Under the pieces are notes generated by a model, which worked only from the letters and a program-made list of their open reading frames with translations, was not told the origin of the DNA and ran no database searches. Below, one piece after another: positions 46,958-54,758 of a DNA stretch of 54,758 nucleotides; position 1 is the first letter of the stretch, and each line of letters begins with the position of its first letter. Position numbers and translations under genes: made by a program. This DNA is from Planctomycetota bacterium (GTDB taxonomy: Bacteria > Planctomycetota > OFTM77), in NCBI GenBank assembly GCA_029260795.1, contig JAJDCO010000066.1, positions 1-54,758 of the forward strand. Direction: 5' to 3'.

Positions 46958-47839
46958 TCATGGGACGCGCTCGCCGATGGCCTGAGCAAACTCGATCAGC
47001 CGACGAGCGGCGGGGCCGAAGGCCGACAAGCTCTGCTCGGCAGTCGTCACGAGCTGCCGATGGAGCTGGACGGCCTCTTCGCGTCCACAAAGATCGACGA
47101 ATGTCGGCGCCTTGCGTCGGGCGGCCTTGTCTTCGGAAGACGCTGTCGACGGGGTCTGCTCGAGCAGGTCGTCGGCGATTTGGTAGGCGAGACCGAGGTT
47201 CTTCGCATAGACCTCGAGCGCCTGGATGGACTCCGAGGAGGCCTGCCCGATCAGGGCAGGTCCTTTGACGGCGAGGTGGAACAGCGAGCCGGTCTTTCGG
47301 CTGTGCCGGTACTCCATCACCTGGATGTCGACGCGGCTCTGGACCATCTGCAAGTCGACCTGTTGCCCTCCGATCATCCCGCTCGAGCCGAGCGTGCTGC
47401 CAAAGAGGCTGAGCAGCTCGCCGGCATCCTTCGGCTTGAGGGTCGAGGCGGCGATGGCTTCGCCGAGCACCTCGAAGGCCAACATCAGGAGCCCCTCGGC
47501 GGCGAGGAGTGCCGTCGACTCGTCGAATGCGAGATGGAGCGCGGGCTTGCCGTGACGCCGAAAGCCGTCGTCCATACACGGGAGGTCGTCGAGGATCAGC
47601 GAGCAGTTGTGGATGAGCTCGACGACGGCGGCCATCGGCTCGATGACCCGACTCTCCGCACCGACGAGCTCGCCGACCCAGAGCGCGAGGAGCGGCCGCA
47701 GCCGCTTTCCTCCCGCCTCGATCGTGTAGCGCATCGCCTGGTGCAGTCCAGGCGGAAAGGTATCCGCCGGGGGCAGGGTACGGGCGAGGATCACTTCGAC
47801 CTCTTCCCGTGCCTGCGCGGCATTCTTCTCGAAGCTCAT
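46958..47839 (-). CDS. Polyprenyl diphosphate synthase (FPP/GGPP-synthase type)
   Basis: 293 residues, an IspA-type trans-prenyltransferase that condenses isopentenyl diphosphate with an allylic diphosphate. The first Asp-rich motif DDLPCMDD is in LILDDLPCMDDGFRRHGKP, and the second is DDLLE in YQIADDLLEQ, where the last Asp of the common DDxxD is a Glu. Also present: the GGKRLRP substrate-binding block and the GGQQVDL and KTGSLF helices. The residues before the first motif (IHNCSLI) do not allow product length to be called; C15 to C20 is likely. It feeds the UbiA enzyme in the same cluster. Only ~35 bases separate it from the preceding phosphohydrolase gene. Confidence 0.93.
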   Translation of the reverse strand: MSFEKNAAQAREEVEVILARTLPPADTFPPGLHQAMRYTIEAGGKRLRPLLALWVGELVGAESRVIEPMAAVVELIHNCSLILDDLPCMDDGFRRHGKPALHLAFDESTALLAAEGLLMLAFEVLGEAIAASTLKPKDAGELLSLFGSTLGSSGMIGGQQVDLQMVQSRVDIQVMEYRHSRKTGSLFHLAVKGPALIGQASSESIQALEVYAKNLGLAYQIADDLLEQTPSTASSEDKAARRKAPTFVDLCGREEAVQLHRQLVTTAEQSLSAFGPAARRLIEFAQAIGERVP

Positions 47840-47874
47840 GGTCGGCGCCTTTCAGGCCTTCGGTTCGGCCCGGA

Positions 47875-50199
47875 TCAGAAGAAGGCGCTTCCGTCCATCT
47901 CGGCGGGAATCTGGATGCCGAGGATCTTCAATACGCTCGGTGCGATGTCCATGATGTTGTGGAAGACTTGGCCATCGCTGACTTGGCTGAGAGGCCGCGT
48001 GCTGAACAGCACTCCGGTCACGAGCTGCGGATCGACGCTCGGATGGCCACCGCTCCACTTCTGGTCGTTGTCCTCGAGAACCGTCTCGCCGAAGTCGCCC
48101 AAAGTCGTCGTCCACGAGACGCGGTAGTTGTCGTGGAACCCGAGGAGCAGATCGGGAGCATTCTCTTTGGCAAAGGGTCCATTGTAGATCTCGTCGCCGC
48201 GGAAGACTCGACGGACGACCGGGCTACCGTCATCGTCACGCAGCTCCAGCAGCTTGGCGATGATCTCCTCCTCGACCGCGCGCTTCTCGGCGAGCGGGAC
48301 GCTGCCGTAGGCTTCGCGCCCTTGGAGGTTCAGGAAGATCTTGCCGAGACCCATCGAGTAGGCTCTGGTGTTTTCCCAGTCGACCGTCATGAAGAAGCTC
48401 TGCGCCGGGAACAGGCTCGGGATGTCGGCGTCGGGCGTGACCTCTCCGATCTTCGACCGGATGAAACCGTTCTGCGCCAGCCACGTGTTGAGGTTGACGC
48501 CGCGGCGGAAGGGCGAGAAGCCGTGATCGCTGACGACCATCAGGGTCGTGTCGTCCGACAGATGCTTCGCCATCACCTCGCCGACGAAGGCATCCATCTT
48601 CTGATACATCCACTTGATCGAGTCGCGATAGGTCACGCCCATGAAGGGGCTCATCGTGTCGGCGAGCTCCTTCTCCTCCTCGGTTTGAGGAAGGTAGAGG
48701 CGATACATCATGTGCGCCATGCGATCCGTGGAGCCGAAGACGCCGACCAGAAGTCGCCAGTCCTTCTTCTCGAGCGCCGCCGTGATCAATCGTGCGCGCT
48801 CTTCGAACAGGTAGCCCATGTTCTGGACGAACGTCTCCTCGTCGATGAGCTCGTCCTTGAGCGGGTTCGTCATGCACGCCCAGCCGAGCGTGTGGTAGAG
48901 GCCTTGGCTTGCGAGCTCTTGACCGAAGCCTTCCGGCGAGGAGATCGAGATCGTCTTCGGCGGGTTCTCCGGACTCATGTTGATCGGAGGCATGAAGAGC
49001 GTGAAGTGCTTGTCCTCCGACATGCTGGTCAGCGCGAAGCGCGTGATCGCCTCGACCTCAATCATCCGGTTGATCACGAAGGTCACACGGAACCAGTCGC
49101 TCCACTCGCCGACTCCCAAAGACTGCTTCTTTCCCTGGAGCTCGATGCCCATCTTGCGGCCTGACCAATCCGGGCGGAGCGTGAGCGGAGCCGAGGTGGT
49201 CTGAGTCTTGGACAGGTCGAAGCGCTCGTTCTCGAGCTTCTCGCGCTCCTTCCAAGTCAGCTCATCGTTCTCCTCGAGCTTGCGGATGGCCGCGACACGC
49301 TCGGCGACCACGTAGTTCGTCGGCCCCTGGAGATCGACCGTCAGGCTGCCGTCCTCCTGCTCGGTGACCTTGACCTCGTAGCCAGCCGTGCTCGTCTCCT
49401 CCTGGGCTCGGATCATGAACTGACCATCGGTGAAGAGGTACCAGGTGCCCGGGGAGCCTTGGACGTCGGGAACGCCGAGGCCTGCCGTGATGCGCGCATT
49501 GGGGATGTCTTCGACCGGGAACTCCATCGGAAGCTGAAGCCCGATGGTCTCGACACCATTCTCCGCGGCGATCTTCCAGAACGAGTCTCCGATGCGGACC
49601 TGCTCTCCCACCGGCAGCTCGGAGGGGAGCTGATCGCAGATCCAGTAGACTCCGCCTGCGCCTGCCACAGCCAAGATCAACCCGACCCCGATGGGAAAGA
49701 CCAGCGCGCCTCGCTTGAGCAGCTTGCCGACCGCGAACCCCAGGATCAGCAGGACGCCGCCCGCGATCGCGGCGTAGAGGATCTTGCTCTCGGGGCCGTA
49801 GCCGATGACGTCTTGGGTCGGCTTGTTGACGATCTTTGCGAGCCCGATGTCGGGAAGCGGCCCACTCTGGGTGTTGTTGCGCCGGATGAATCCGAAGACG
49901 CTGTGCTTGCCGGGATTCGTACCCGTGGCGAAGCTCGACCAGGAGACCGGCGATTGAGGAGGATTCGCGCTCTCCAGCGGTGCGTAGCTGCCCTGCTCCC
50001 TCAGACGCTGCATGTTGGGCAGCGAGCCGTCCTGCATCCACATCTCGACCAGGTCGCTGTCGATGCCGTCGAAGCCCAAGACGATGACCCGGGAATCCTC
50101 GGCCGCGTCAACGTTCGCGCCCCCGAAGAAGAGTGCCAGGATCAGGGTGAGGGTGCGCCAATAAGGCAGCGCACGGCCACGGAAGAAGGTACCGGCCAT
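47875..50199 (-). CDS. AP-superfamily phosphohydrolase with inserted membrane hairpin
   Basis: 774 residues, signal sequence ending ANVDAAED. The alkaline phosphatase/nucleotide pyrophosphatase core is intact: metal ligand D44 in VLGFDGIDSDL, candidate nucleophile S83 in NPPQSPVSW followed by ATGTNPGKHSVFGF, then the distal metal ligands in FGSTDRMAHMMYR, VVSDHGFSPFRRG and WSGGHPSVDP. Two hydrophobic helices (about 138-195, LYAAIAGGVLLILGFAVGKL and a second near VFPIGVGLILAVAGAGGVYW) are inserted between the nucleophile and the second half, so the catalytic parts would be tethered on the outer face by a hairpin. The natural substrate is unknown. It lies directly upstream of, and codirectional with, the prenyl cluster, which makes an operon likely but does not prove a shared pathway. 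Confidence 0.88.
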   Translation of the reverse strand: MAGTFFRGRALPYWRTLTLILALFFGGANVDAAEDSRVIVLGFDGIDSDLVEMWMQDGSLPNMQRLREQGSYAPLESANPPQSPVSWSSFATGTNPGKHSVFGFIRRNNTQSGPLPDIGLAKIVNKPTQDVIGYGPESKILYAAIAGGVLLILGFAVGKLLKRGALVFPIGVGLILAVAGAGGVYWICDQLPSELPVGEQVRIGDSFWKIAAENGVETIGLQLPMEFPVEDIPNARITAGLGVPDVQGSPGTWYLFTDGQFMIRAQEETSTAGYEVKVTEQEDGSLTVDLQGPTNYVVAERVAAIRKLEENDELTWKEREKLENERFDLSKTQTTSAPLTLRPDWSGRKMGIELQGKKQSLGVGEWSDWFRVTFVINRMIEVEAITRFALTSMSEDKHFTLFMPPINMSPENPPKTISISSPEGFGQELASQGLYHTLGWACMTNPLKDELIDEETFVQNMGYLFEERARLITAALEKKDWRLLVGVFGSTDRMAHMMYRLYLPQTEEEKELADTMSPFMGVTYRDSIKWMYQKMDAFVGEVMAKHLSDDTTLMVVSDHGFSPFRRGVNLNTWLAQNGFIRSKIGEVTPDADIPSLFPAQSFFMTVDWENTRAYSMGLGKIFLNLQGREAYGSVPLAEKRAVEEEIIAKLLELRDDDGSPVVRRVFRGDEIYNGPFAKENAPDLLLGFHDNYRVSWTTTLGDFGETVLEDNDQKWSGGHPSVDPQLVTGVLFSTRPLSQVSDGQVFHNIMDIAPSVLKILGIQIPAEMDGSAFF

Positions 50200-50443
50200 G
50201 TGATGGTTCGCTCGTCGTAAGTGGACGTATATCGCGGGTTAGGAAGGGCTCAGTCGATTCTCGTTTTTGAGGCACGAATCGAGAATGCAACCATTTACGA
50301 TGATCGCTGTCAAAAGGAAAACCGCCTCGCAGCGCGGTCCTACGGAACCACCGCGACCGCGGATCGCGCCGGACCCCCTGGTATCTATCGACCCTTCGGT
50401 GGGTCGAGCTGAGGGTCCCCCCTACCAGTCGAATGCCCACCGG

Positions 50444-51685
50444 ATGCGTCTGATTCAGCGCGCCAGCCTCCCGGTCCTCGTCATCCTGCTCCTGACGGCC
50501 GCCCTTTGGTGGCTGCTGCAGAGCGAGGACACGCCACGGAGTCCCTCCAGGGTGAGCGAAGTGCCCGGGCCGGCGACTGCTTCGGATGACCCGGTGTCGA
50601 GCGTCACCACCCTGGCGGATCCGAGCTCCACGACCGAAGCTGGCACCGACGTCACCCCCAGGGAGCCAGCCGTTCCAGAGCTACGAGTGCTCGATTGGCT
50701 GGGTGGCCCCATCGAAGGCGCTCACGTCACTCAAGGCGAGCAAGAGCTCGGAGCCACGAACATCGGGGGCCGCCTACCGCTCCCGGTCGGATGGTCTCGA
50801 GGTGAAGCCCTCGAGGTCGAAGCGAACGGGTACGCACGCTTTCGGGGTCATCCGGATCCCGAGCTCCTCGAGATCCGATTGCGGCGAGCCCTGGCCGTCT
50901 TCGGTGAGCTGCGGACCGCGGACGGTCAACCGGTCGAGGAGTTCACTCTACTCGCCCTCGGTGAGGACTCGCCCGACGTCCGACTCGGCGACCGATTCCG
51001 CAATGGCCGCTTCGAGCTGACCGGGCTCCCGGAGGCCCGATTGCTTCTGCACTTCGATGCACCTCGGCACCCTCGCCTCGAGCTCCGCGGCATCGTGCCG
51101 TCGGAGCAGCCGCTCCAGGTCCAGCTCCCAGCCGGCGGCGCCCTGCACGGGAGCGTGCTCTCGACCGCCGGCGAGCCGCTGGTCGGCATGTGGGTGACGG
51201 CGATGCCGGCGCAATCGAGACCGCCGATTGCCGGCCGCTCCTTGCCGGCCCAGAGCCCGAGCCAGCAGACCGGTCCGCAGGGAGCCTTTCGCTTCGAAGG
51301 CCTTTTGCCCGGTGACTATCGTCTCGTCCTCGGGCAGATCGCCGAGCCGATCGAAGAGGTCAGTCCAGTCCTCGTCACGGCGGGGCAGTCGACCGAGCAC
51401 ACGTTCCGCATCGCGGCAACGGGCCGGCTGGAGCTGACGGTCGTCGGTGAGAACGGCCTGCCGCTGTCCGGCGTTCAGGTCCGTCTCTACCACCGCGGCT
51501 TCGGATATCAGCGAGTGGGCGAGACCGACGCGGACGGCCAGTTCGAAGCCGGCGACCTGCTCATTGGCAGCTATCGCGTCTCCGCGACCCTCGACGGCCA
51601 TGACCGTCTGGCGAAGAGCTTCACGATTCCCGGCGGCACGCCGCAGCTCCACACCGAGACGATGAAGCGTCGCGAGGATCGCTGA
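50444..51685 (+). CDS. Membrane-anchored protein with carboxypeptidase-regulatory-like domains
   Basis: 413 residues from the ATG at 50444, chosen because a basic start and one hydrophobic helix (LPVLVILLLTAALWWLL) follow; the upstream frame to 50267 looks random. After a Ser/Thr/Pro linker (to about 80) come repeated beta-sandwich units of the CarboxypepD_reg type. Their hallmark turns are visible: GAHVTQGEQELGATNIGGRL, TAGEPLVGMWVTAMP with GAFRFEGLLPGDYRLVL, and GLPLSGVQVRLYHRGF with DADGQFEAGDLLIGSYRVSA. No catalytic zinc site exists, so it is structural or ligand-binding in the cell envelope. It is divergent from the phosphohydrolase gene. Confidence 0.82.
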   Translation: MRLIQRASLPVLVILLLTAALWWLLQSEDTPRSPSRVSEVPGPATASDDPVSSVTTLADPSSTTEAGTDVTPREPAVPELRVLDWLGGPIEGAHVTQGEQELGATNIGGRLPLPVGWSRGEALEVEANGYARFRGHPDPELLEIRLRRALAVFGELRTADGQPVEEFTLLALGEDSPDVRLGDRFRNGRFELTGLPEARLLLHFDAPRHPRLELRGIVPSEQPLQVQLPAGGALHGSVLSTAGEPLVGMWVTAMPAQSRPPIAGRSLPAQSPSQQTGPQGAFRFEGLLPGDYRLVLGQIAEPIEEVSPVLVTAGQSTEHTFRIAATGRLELTVVGENGLPLSGVQVRLYHRGFGYQRVGETDADGQFEAGDLLIGSYRVSATLDGHDRLAKSFTIPGGTPQLHTETMKRREDR

Positions 51686-51915
51686 GCCCGAGCTGGGGCT
51701 CGCCAGCGGCAACCCGGCCCGCGGCTGAGGCGGCATCACGCTCGAATCAGAGACGCGAACGAAGTCCGACACCTCGCCTGACAATCACGCGGAGCGAGTC
51801 GGCGGGCTCCTTCGCCCCCGAGCGAATTCGAAGAGAGAGCGGGCGAGCCGCCCGCGTTCCCAGGGGAAGCCCTCGCACCTCCGAGCTCGTCCGAAACGAG
51901 CCCCCACGAATCTCC

Positions 51916-53346
51916 GTGCCCCCGCGTATTCAGCGTGTTCCAATCCCCGACTCCTCCGCGACCCGAGCCGAAGGAACCGAACCGCTGAAGAAAGAACGGC
52001 GAGACCTGACCGAGGGCCCCCTCGTTCCTCATCTGCTGCGATTGTCCGGGCCGGCAATCCTGGCGCTGATCCTCCACAACTTCTTCGGCGTGAACGACAC
52101 GTTCTTCGCCGCCAAGCTCGGTCAGGCCGAGAGCAACGCGATGGGGGTGATCCTGTTCATCCTCATCCTGAACTTCTCGGTCTCGGCGATCGTGAATCGC
52201 GGCGTCATGCCGCTGGTGTCGCGGTACATCGGAGCCAAGGATCGAGCGACCGTCGACCACGTGATCGCGCAAGGGCTCGTCTTCTCGATGACGCTGGCGA
52301 CGATCGTCAGCATCGTCGGATCGGTACTCTCGCCGCACTTCATCGGATGGCTCGGAGGTTCGGGCGAAACCGTCGGCCCGGGCACGAGCTATCTGCGCAC
52401 GCTGTATCTGTGCCAATGGGCGATCTTCCTGGCACCGCTCGTCGACTCGATCTTGATCGCTTCGGGCAACACCGTCATGCCGATGCTGCTGCAAGGCCTC
52501 TCGGTGGCGATCAACACGGTCCTGAACTGGCTGGTCGTGTACGGTCCCGAGGAGCTCGGCCTCCCCGAGCTCGGGCTGGGAGGCCTCGCGCTGACGACCG
52601 CGTTCTCGCGAGGACTGGCGGGAGTGATCGGTCTGATCGCGATCTTCCGCGGGGCGTCCGGTGCGCGTCCGCTGCTCAAGGGTCAGTGGCGTCCTCGACG
52701 CGCGACCTATTGGCGGATCGCTCGCCTGGGCTTGCCGACCGCCACCTCGATCGCCATGTACTCGGCCGTCTACATCGTGCTGACGAACTTCATCTCCGAC
52801 TTCGGGCAGGATGCGTTGGGCGCGCTGGGAATCGGCTTTCGCGGCCTCGAGAGCTTCTGCTTCCATGTGATGGTCGGCTTCGGCTTCGCGAGTGCCACCT
52901 TGGTCGGTCAAAACCTCGGAGCCTTGAAGCCCGAACGGGCCGTGCGGAGCGCCTGGGTCGCGGTCGGAATCGCGATCGTGCCGGCGACTCTGTCTGCCGC
53001 CGCATTCCTGCTGTTTCCCGAGTCGTTGGTCGCGCTCTATACGAGCGCGCCTGGCATCACGCACTTCACGATCGGTTACATCTCCACCATCGCGTGGTCG
53101 CAGTTCTTCCTCGCCTTCGAGGAGGTCTTCGGGGAGGCACTGATCGGAGCCGGCGTCCCGCGGTGGTTCATGCTCGTGGTCGTCCCGTGCAACCTGCTGC
53201 GCATCCCCATTGCGTGGTGGCTCGCCTTTCACACCTCGCTCGGCATCCTCGGCATCTGGTGGGCCGTCAACGTCACGACCATGCTCAAGGCCGCCCTACT
53301 GACCGTGCTCTTCTGGAAAGGACGCTGGAAGGACCGGGAGATCTGA
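51916..53346 (+). CDS. MATE-family multidrug/metabolite exporter
   Basis: 476 residues from a GTG at 51916 (weak ribosome site; the first ~30 residues are polar and could be partly non-coding). Twelve hydrophobic segments in two similar halves fit the MATE fold. Hallmarks: PHLLRLSGPAILALILHNFF and VNDTFFAAKLGQ in the first half, SGNTVMPMLLQGLSVAINTVLNW in the middle, and in the second half LPTATSIAMYS, GFGFASATLVGQNLGALKPERA and FGEALIGAGVPRW. It would export organic cations or other metabolites by Na+ or H+ antiport. It stands alone between an envelope protein and an NTF2-like gene. Confidence 0.93.
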   Translation: MPPRIQRVPIPDSSATRAEGTEPLKKERRDLTEGPLVPHLLRLSGPAILALILHNFFGVNDTFFAAKLGQAESNAMGVILFILILNFSVSAIVNRGVMPLVSRYIGAKDRATVDHVIAQGLVFSMTLATIVSIVGSVLSPHFIGWLGGSGETVGPGTSYLRTLYLCQWAIFLAPLVDSILIASGNTVMPMLLQGLSVAINTVLNWLVVYGPEELGLPELGLGGLALTTAFSRGLAGVIGLIAIFRGASGARPLLKGQWRPRRATYWRIARLGLPTATSIAMYSAVYIVLTNFISDFGQDALGALGIGFRGLESFCFHVMVGFGFASATLVGQNLGALKPERAVRSAWVAVGIAIVPATLSAAAFLLFPESLVALYTSAPGITHFTIGYISTIAWSQFFLAFEEVFGEALIGAGVPRWFMLVVVPCNLLRIPIAWWLAFHTSLGILGIWWAVNVTTMLKAALLTVLFWKGRWKDREI

Positions 53347-53544
53347 TGAACGACGGACCGCCCACTGTCCCGACGAGATCTTCGAGTAGTCTTCGGCGTT
53401 CGGCGCTTCACCCGGGAGAGCACTGAGCAGGCAACCGCAGAATGCGTCGATCCTCGGACGGCCCAGAAAGATCACTCGCCCGGGCTGGTCAGACTGGGCG
53501 CGTCTCCCACCCGACCGGACCCATCACGTACTCGGAGCCTCTGC

Positions 53545-54003
53545 ATGAAGCGAACGCTGTTGACTGCCTGTCTGCTCGCCTTGAGTGTCCTGGCTCCGGG
53601 GTCGAGATCTTCGAACGACACCGAGGACCTCGAAGCCTTCGTCACCGAGTTCTTCGCGGCCTATGGCCGCATGGAGGTCGACCGCGTGGAGCGCTTCTAT
53701 GCGGAGTCTCTGTCGCACGAGGATCCGACCGGGGGCCTTCATCTGAAGAGCCGGGCCGCCCTCGACGTGATGTGGAAGCAGTCGCTCGCGACGTACACCG
53801 AGCTCGACTGGAAGATCGAGACGCGGGTGATTCAAGGAGATCGGGCGGCGGTCGAAGGCCGGGTCACGGGGAAGATCTCCGGGAGGCCATTCGACGTTCG
53901 GTTCGCAACCTTCCTCTTCGTGAAGGACAGTCGCGTCACGCGGCAGATCGACTACGTCGACTACGCCTCGCTGCAGAAACAGATCGGAGCCGGCGGCAAG
54001 TAA
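53545..54003 (+). CDS. Secreted NTF2/SnoaL-like protein
   Basis: 152 residues with a short signal peptide (KRTLLTACLLALSVLAPGS) and GGAG seven bases before the ATG. The mature protein has the SnoaL/NTF2 cone fold pattern: helices AFVTEFFAAYGRMEVDRVERFYAES, then a loop HEDPTGGLHLKSRAAL, and curved strands LDWKIETRVIQGDRAAVEGRV with a final RQIDYVDY. It could bind a small hydrophobic ligand or act as an isomerase-like enzyme; catalytic residues are not evident. No operon partners. Confidence 0.8.
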   Translation: MKRTLLTACLLALSVLAPGSRSSNDTEDLEAFVTEFFAAYGRMEVDRVERFYAESLSHEDPTGGLHLKSRAALDVMWKQSLATYTELDWKIETRVIQGDRAAVEGRVTGKISGRPFDVRFATFLFVKDSRVTRQIDYVDYASLQKQIGAGGK

Positions 54004-54723
54004 CGTCTCAACTCCTCACTCGACGCACGACGCGGTCGACGACCTTCAAGCCGCCGAGAGCGGTGGCGAGAGTGCTCTGACCTGGGAAGAATCACTCGAA
54101 TCAGGCCGACCCGCCTTCCGGTCACACGGGACTGTGTTCGAAGCAGGGAATCGGTCATCATCTTCCTCGAGCGCCCTGTCATCGCATCCGACTCGCGGCG
54201 GGCCGCGAAGGTGGGGTTGTCGATCGAGTGACCTTCTTCTCGGCCACAACAACACGACTTTCCCCCAAGGTTGCAAAAACCTAGGCCTTTCGGGGCAGTC
54301 TTGGCCAGCCTTGTCAGGGGAGGAGGCCTGTTGGCTGGCCGCCACCCCGACTAACGGAAGGTTATTCGGGCCGACTTGGTAATCATATGATATTTACCTC
54401 ATTTTAGTGCAACAAGAGAGCCCGTTCGGTCACGACGCTCCGCTCCCCAGAAAACACCGTCTCGTGCTGCAAAGCTGGGATTCAGTCGAACGGGAGGGCT
54501 TCTCGCGCACCGCTCTCTCACCCACGCTCTTCGAAGGCAGATCGCACCGCCGACAGGCCACGAGGATGAAGTGGCGCGACCTGTCGAACTCCGTTCGGGT
54601 CTCTGTACTCCATGCACGTGCGAGAAGGCAGAGCCACCGACGGTAATCGTCACGCGAGACCGACTGCGAAGCGAACTGAAACCCGAGCGTTGAAAAAGCT
54701 ACAGCGCGCCGACTTGAAGATCT
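54004..54723. other. Gene-free end region with an A+T-rich island
   Basis: No gene can be supported in these 720 bases. Most is GC-rich like the rest, but about 54378-54411 is strikingly A+T-rich and contains the palindrome ATCATATGAT, unusual for this genome. Its role is unclear. Confidence 0.45.
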
Positions 54724-54758
54724 GAACGTTGAACGTTCAACGTTGAACGTTCAACGTT
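54724..54758. repeat. Five palindromic heptamers (GAACGTT/CAACGTT) at the window end
   Basis: The last 35 bases are five consecutive 7-base units: GAACGTT, GAACGTT, CAACGTT, GAACGTT, CAACGTT, each built on the palindrome AACGTT, giving a 14-base period. The tract is nearly its own reverse complement and runs off the window, so its full length is unknown. It may be the end of a contig broken at a repeat. Confidence 0.85.

Overview
The window is a GC-rich (roughly two-thirds G+C by eye) bacterial chromosomal segment with about 31 intact protein genes, several relics and mobile elements, and no rRNA, tRNA or CRISPR array that I can recognise. The organism is Gram-negative-like: many Sec signal peptides, a cyclic-glucan synthase and a periplasmic-type catalase. 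The gene mix (nusA-infB-DUF503-rbfA without rimP, an FG-GAP/ASPIC protein, a decayed HEAT-repeat protein with a proline-rich HGG-type N-terminus, ECF sigma factor, M28 and AP-superfamily exoenzymes) most resembles Planctomycetota. That placement is an inference of moderate to low confidence; Acidobacteriota or Myxococcota are not excluded.

Region by region. 1-6.5 kb is an accessory, mobile-rich stretch: an integrase relic, a cysteine-rich secreted orphan, a membrane-anchored orphan, a broken HEAT-repeat gene with a 39-bp tandem duplication, a REP-associated tyrosine transposase (RAYT), an ECF sigma factor, and a complete IS630 element bounded by TA duplications. 6.5-11 kb holds a glycosyltransferase, a PAS histidine kinase without partner, and a B12/radical-SAM protein. 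11.3-19.9 kb is one giant gene for a cyclic beta-1,2-glucan synthase. 19.9-31.3 kb has a serine beta-lactamase-fold hydrolase, an operon of an M28 peptidase plus a two-gene asymmetric ABC exporter, a catalase-peroxidase with a signal peptide, and a GST. 31.4-37.6 kb, all minus strand, has a secreted FG-GAP/ASPIC protein, a HEAT-repeat protein, thiG, thiS and a receiver-less sigma-54 activator.

37.6-43.2 kb is the conserved translation/transcription operon nusA-infB-DUF503-rbfA, followed by a stand-alone ATPase-domain protein. nusA has a good sigma-70 promoter, and a strong intrinsic terminator lies between promoter and start codon, suggesting attenuation. 43.2-50.2 kb, minus strand, is a prenyl-lipid cluster: AP-superfamily phosphohydrolase, polyprenyl diphosphate synthase, phytol/dolichol-kinase-like CTP transferase, DUF92 (phytyl-phosphate-kinase-like) protein, UbiA prenyltransferase and an SDR epimerase. 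Together they look able to salvage a free prenol to its diphosphate, make prenyl diphosphate de novo, and attach it to an acceptor. 50.4-54.0 kb carries a carboxypeptidase-regulatory-like lipo/anchored protein, a MATE exporter and an NTF2-like secreted protein; the final 750 bp is gene-free and ends in palindromic heptamers.

Two cross-window patterns stand out. First, intergenic hairpins sharing a CGGAGG foot and a GRCTTCAGYC core occur as inverted pairs near 34.1-34.3 kb and 45.35-45.42 kb, matching the expected product of the RAYT at 3.3 kb. Second, the prenol salvage/prenylation cluster combines enzymes best known from plant and cyanobacterial phytol recycling.
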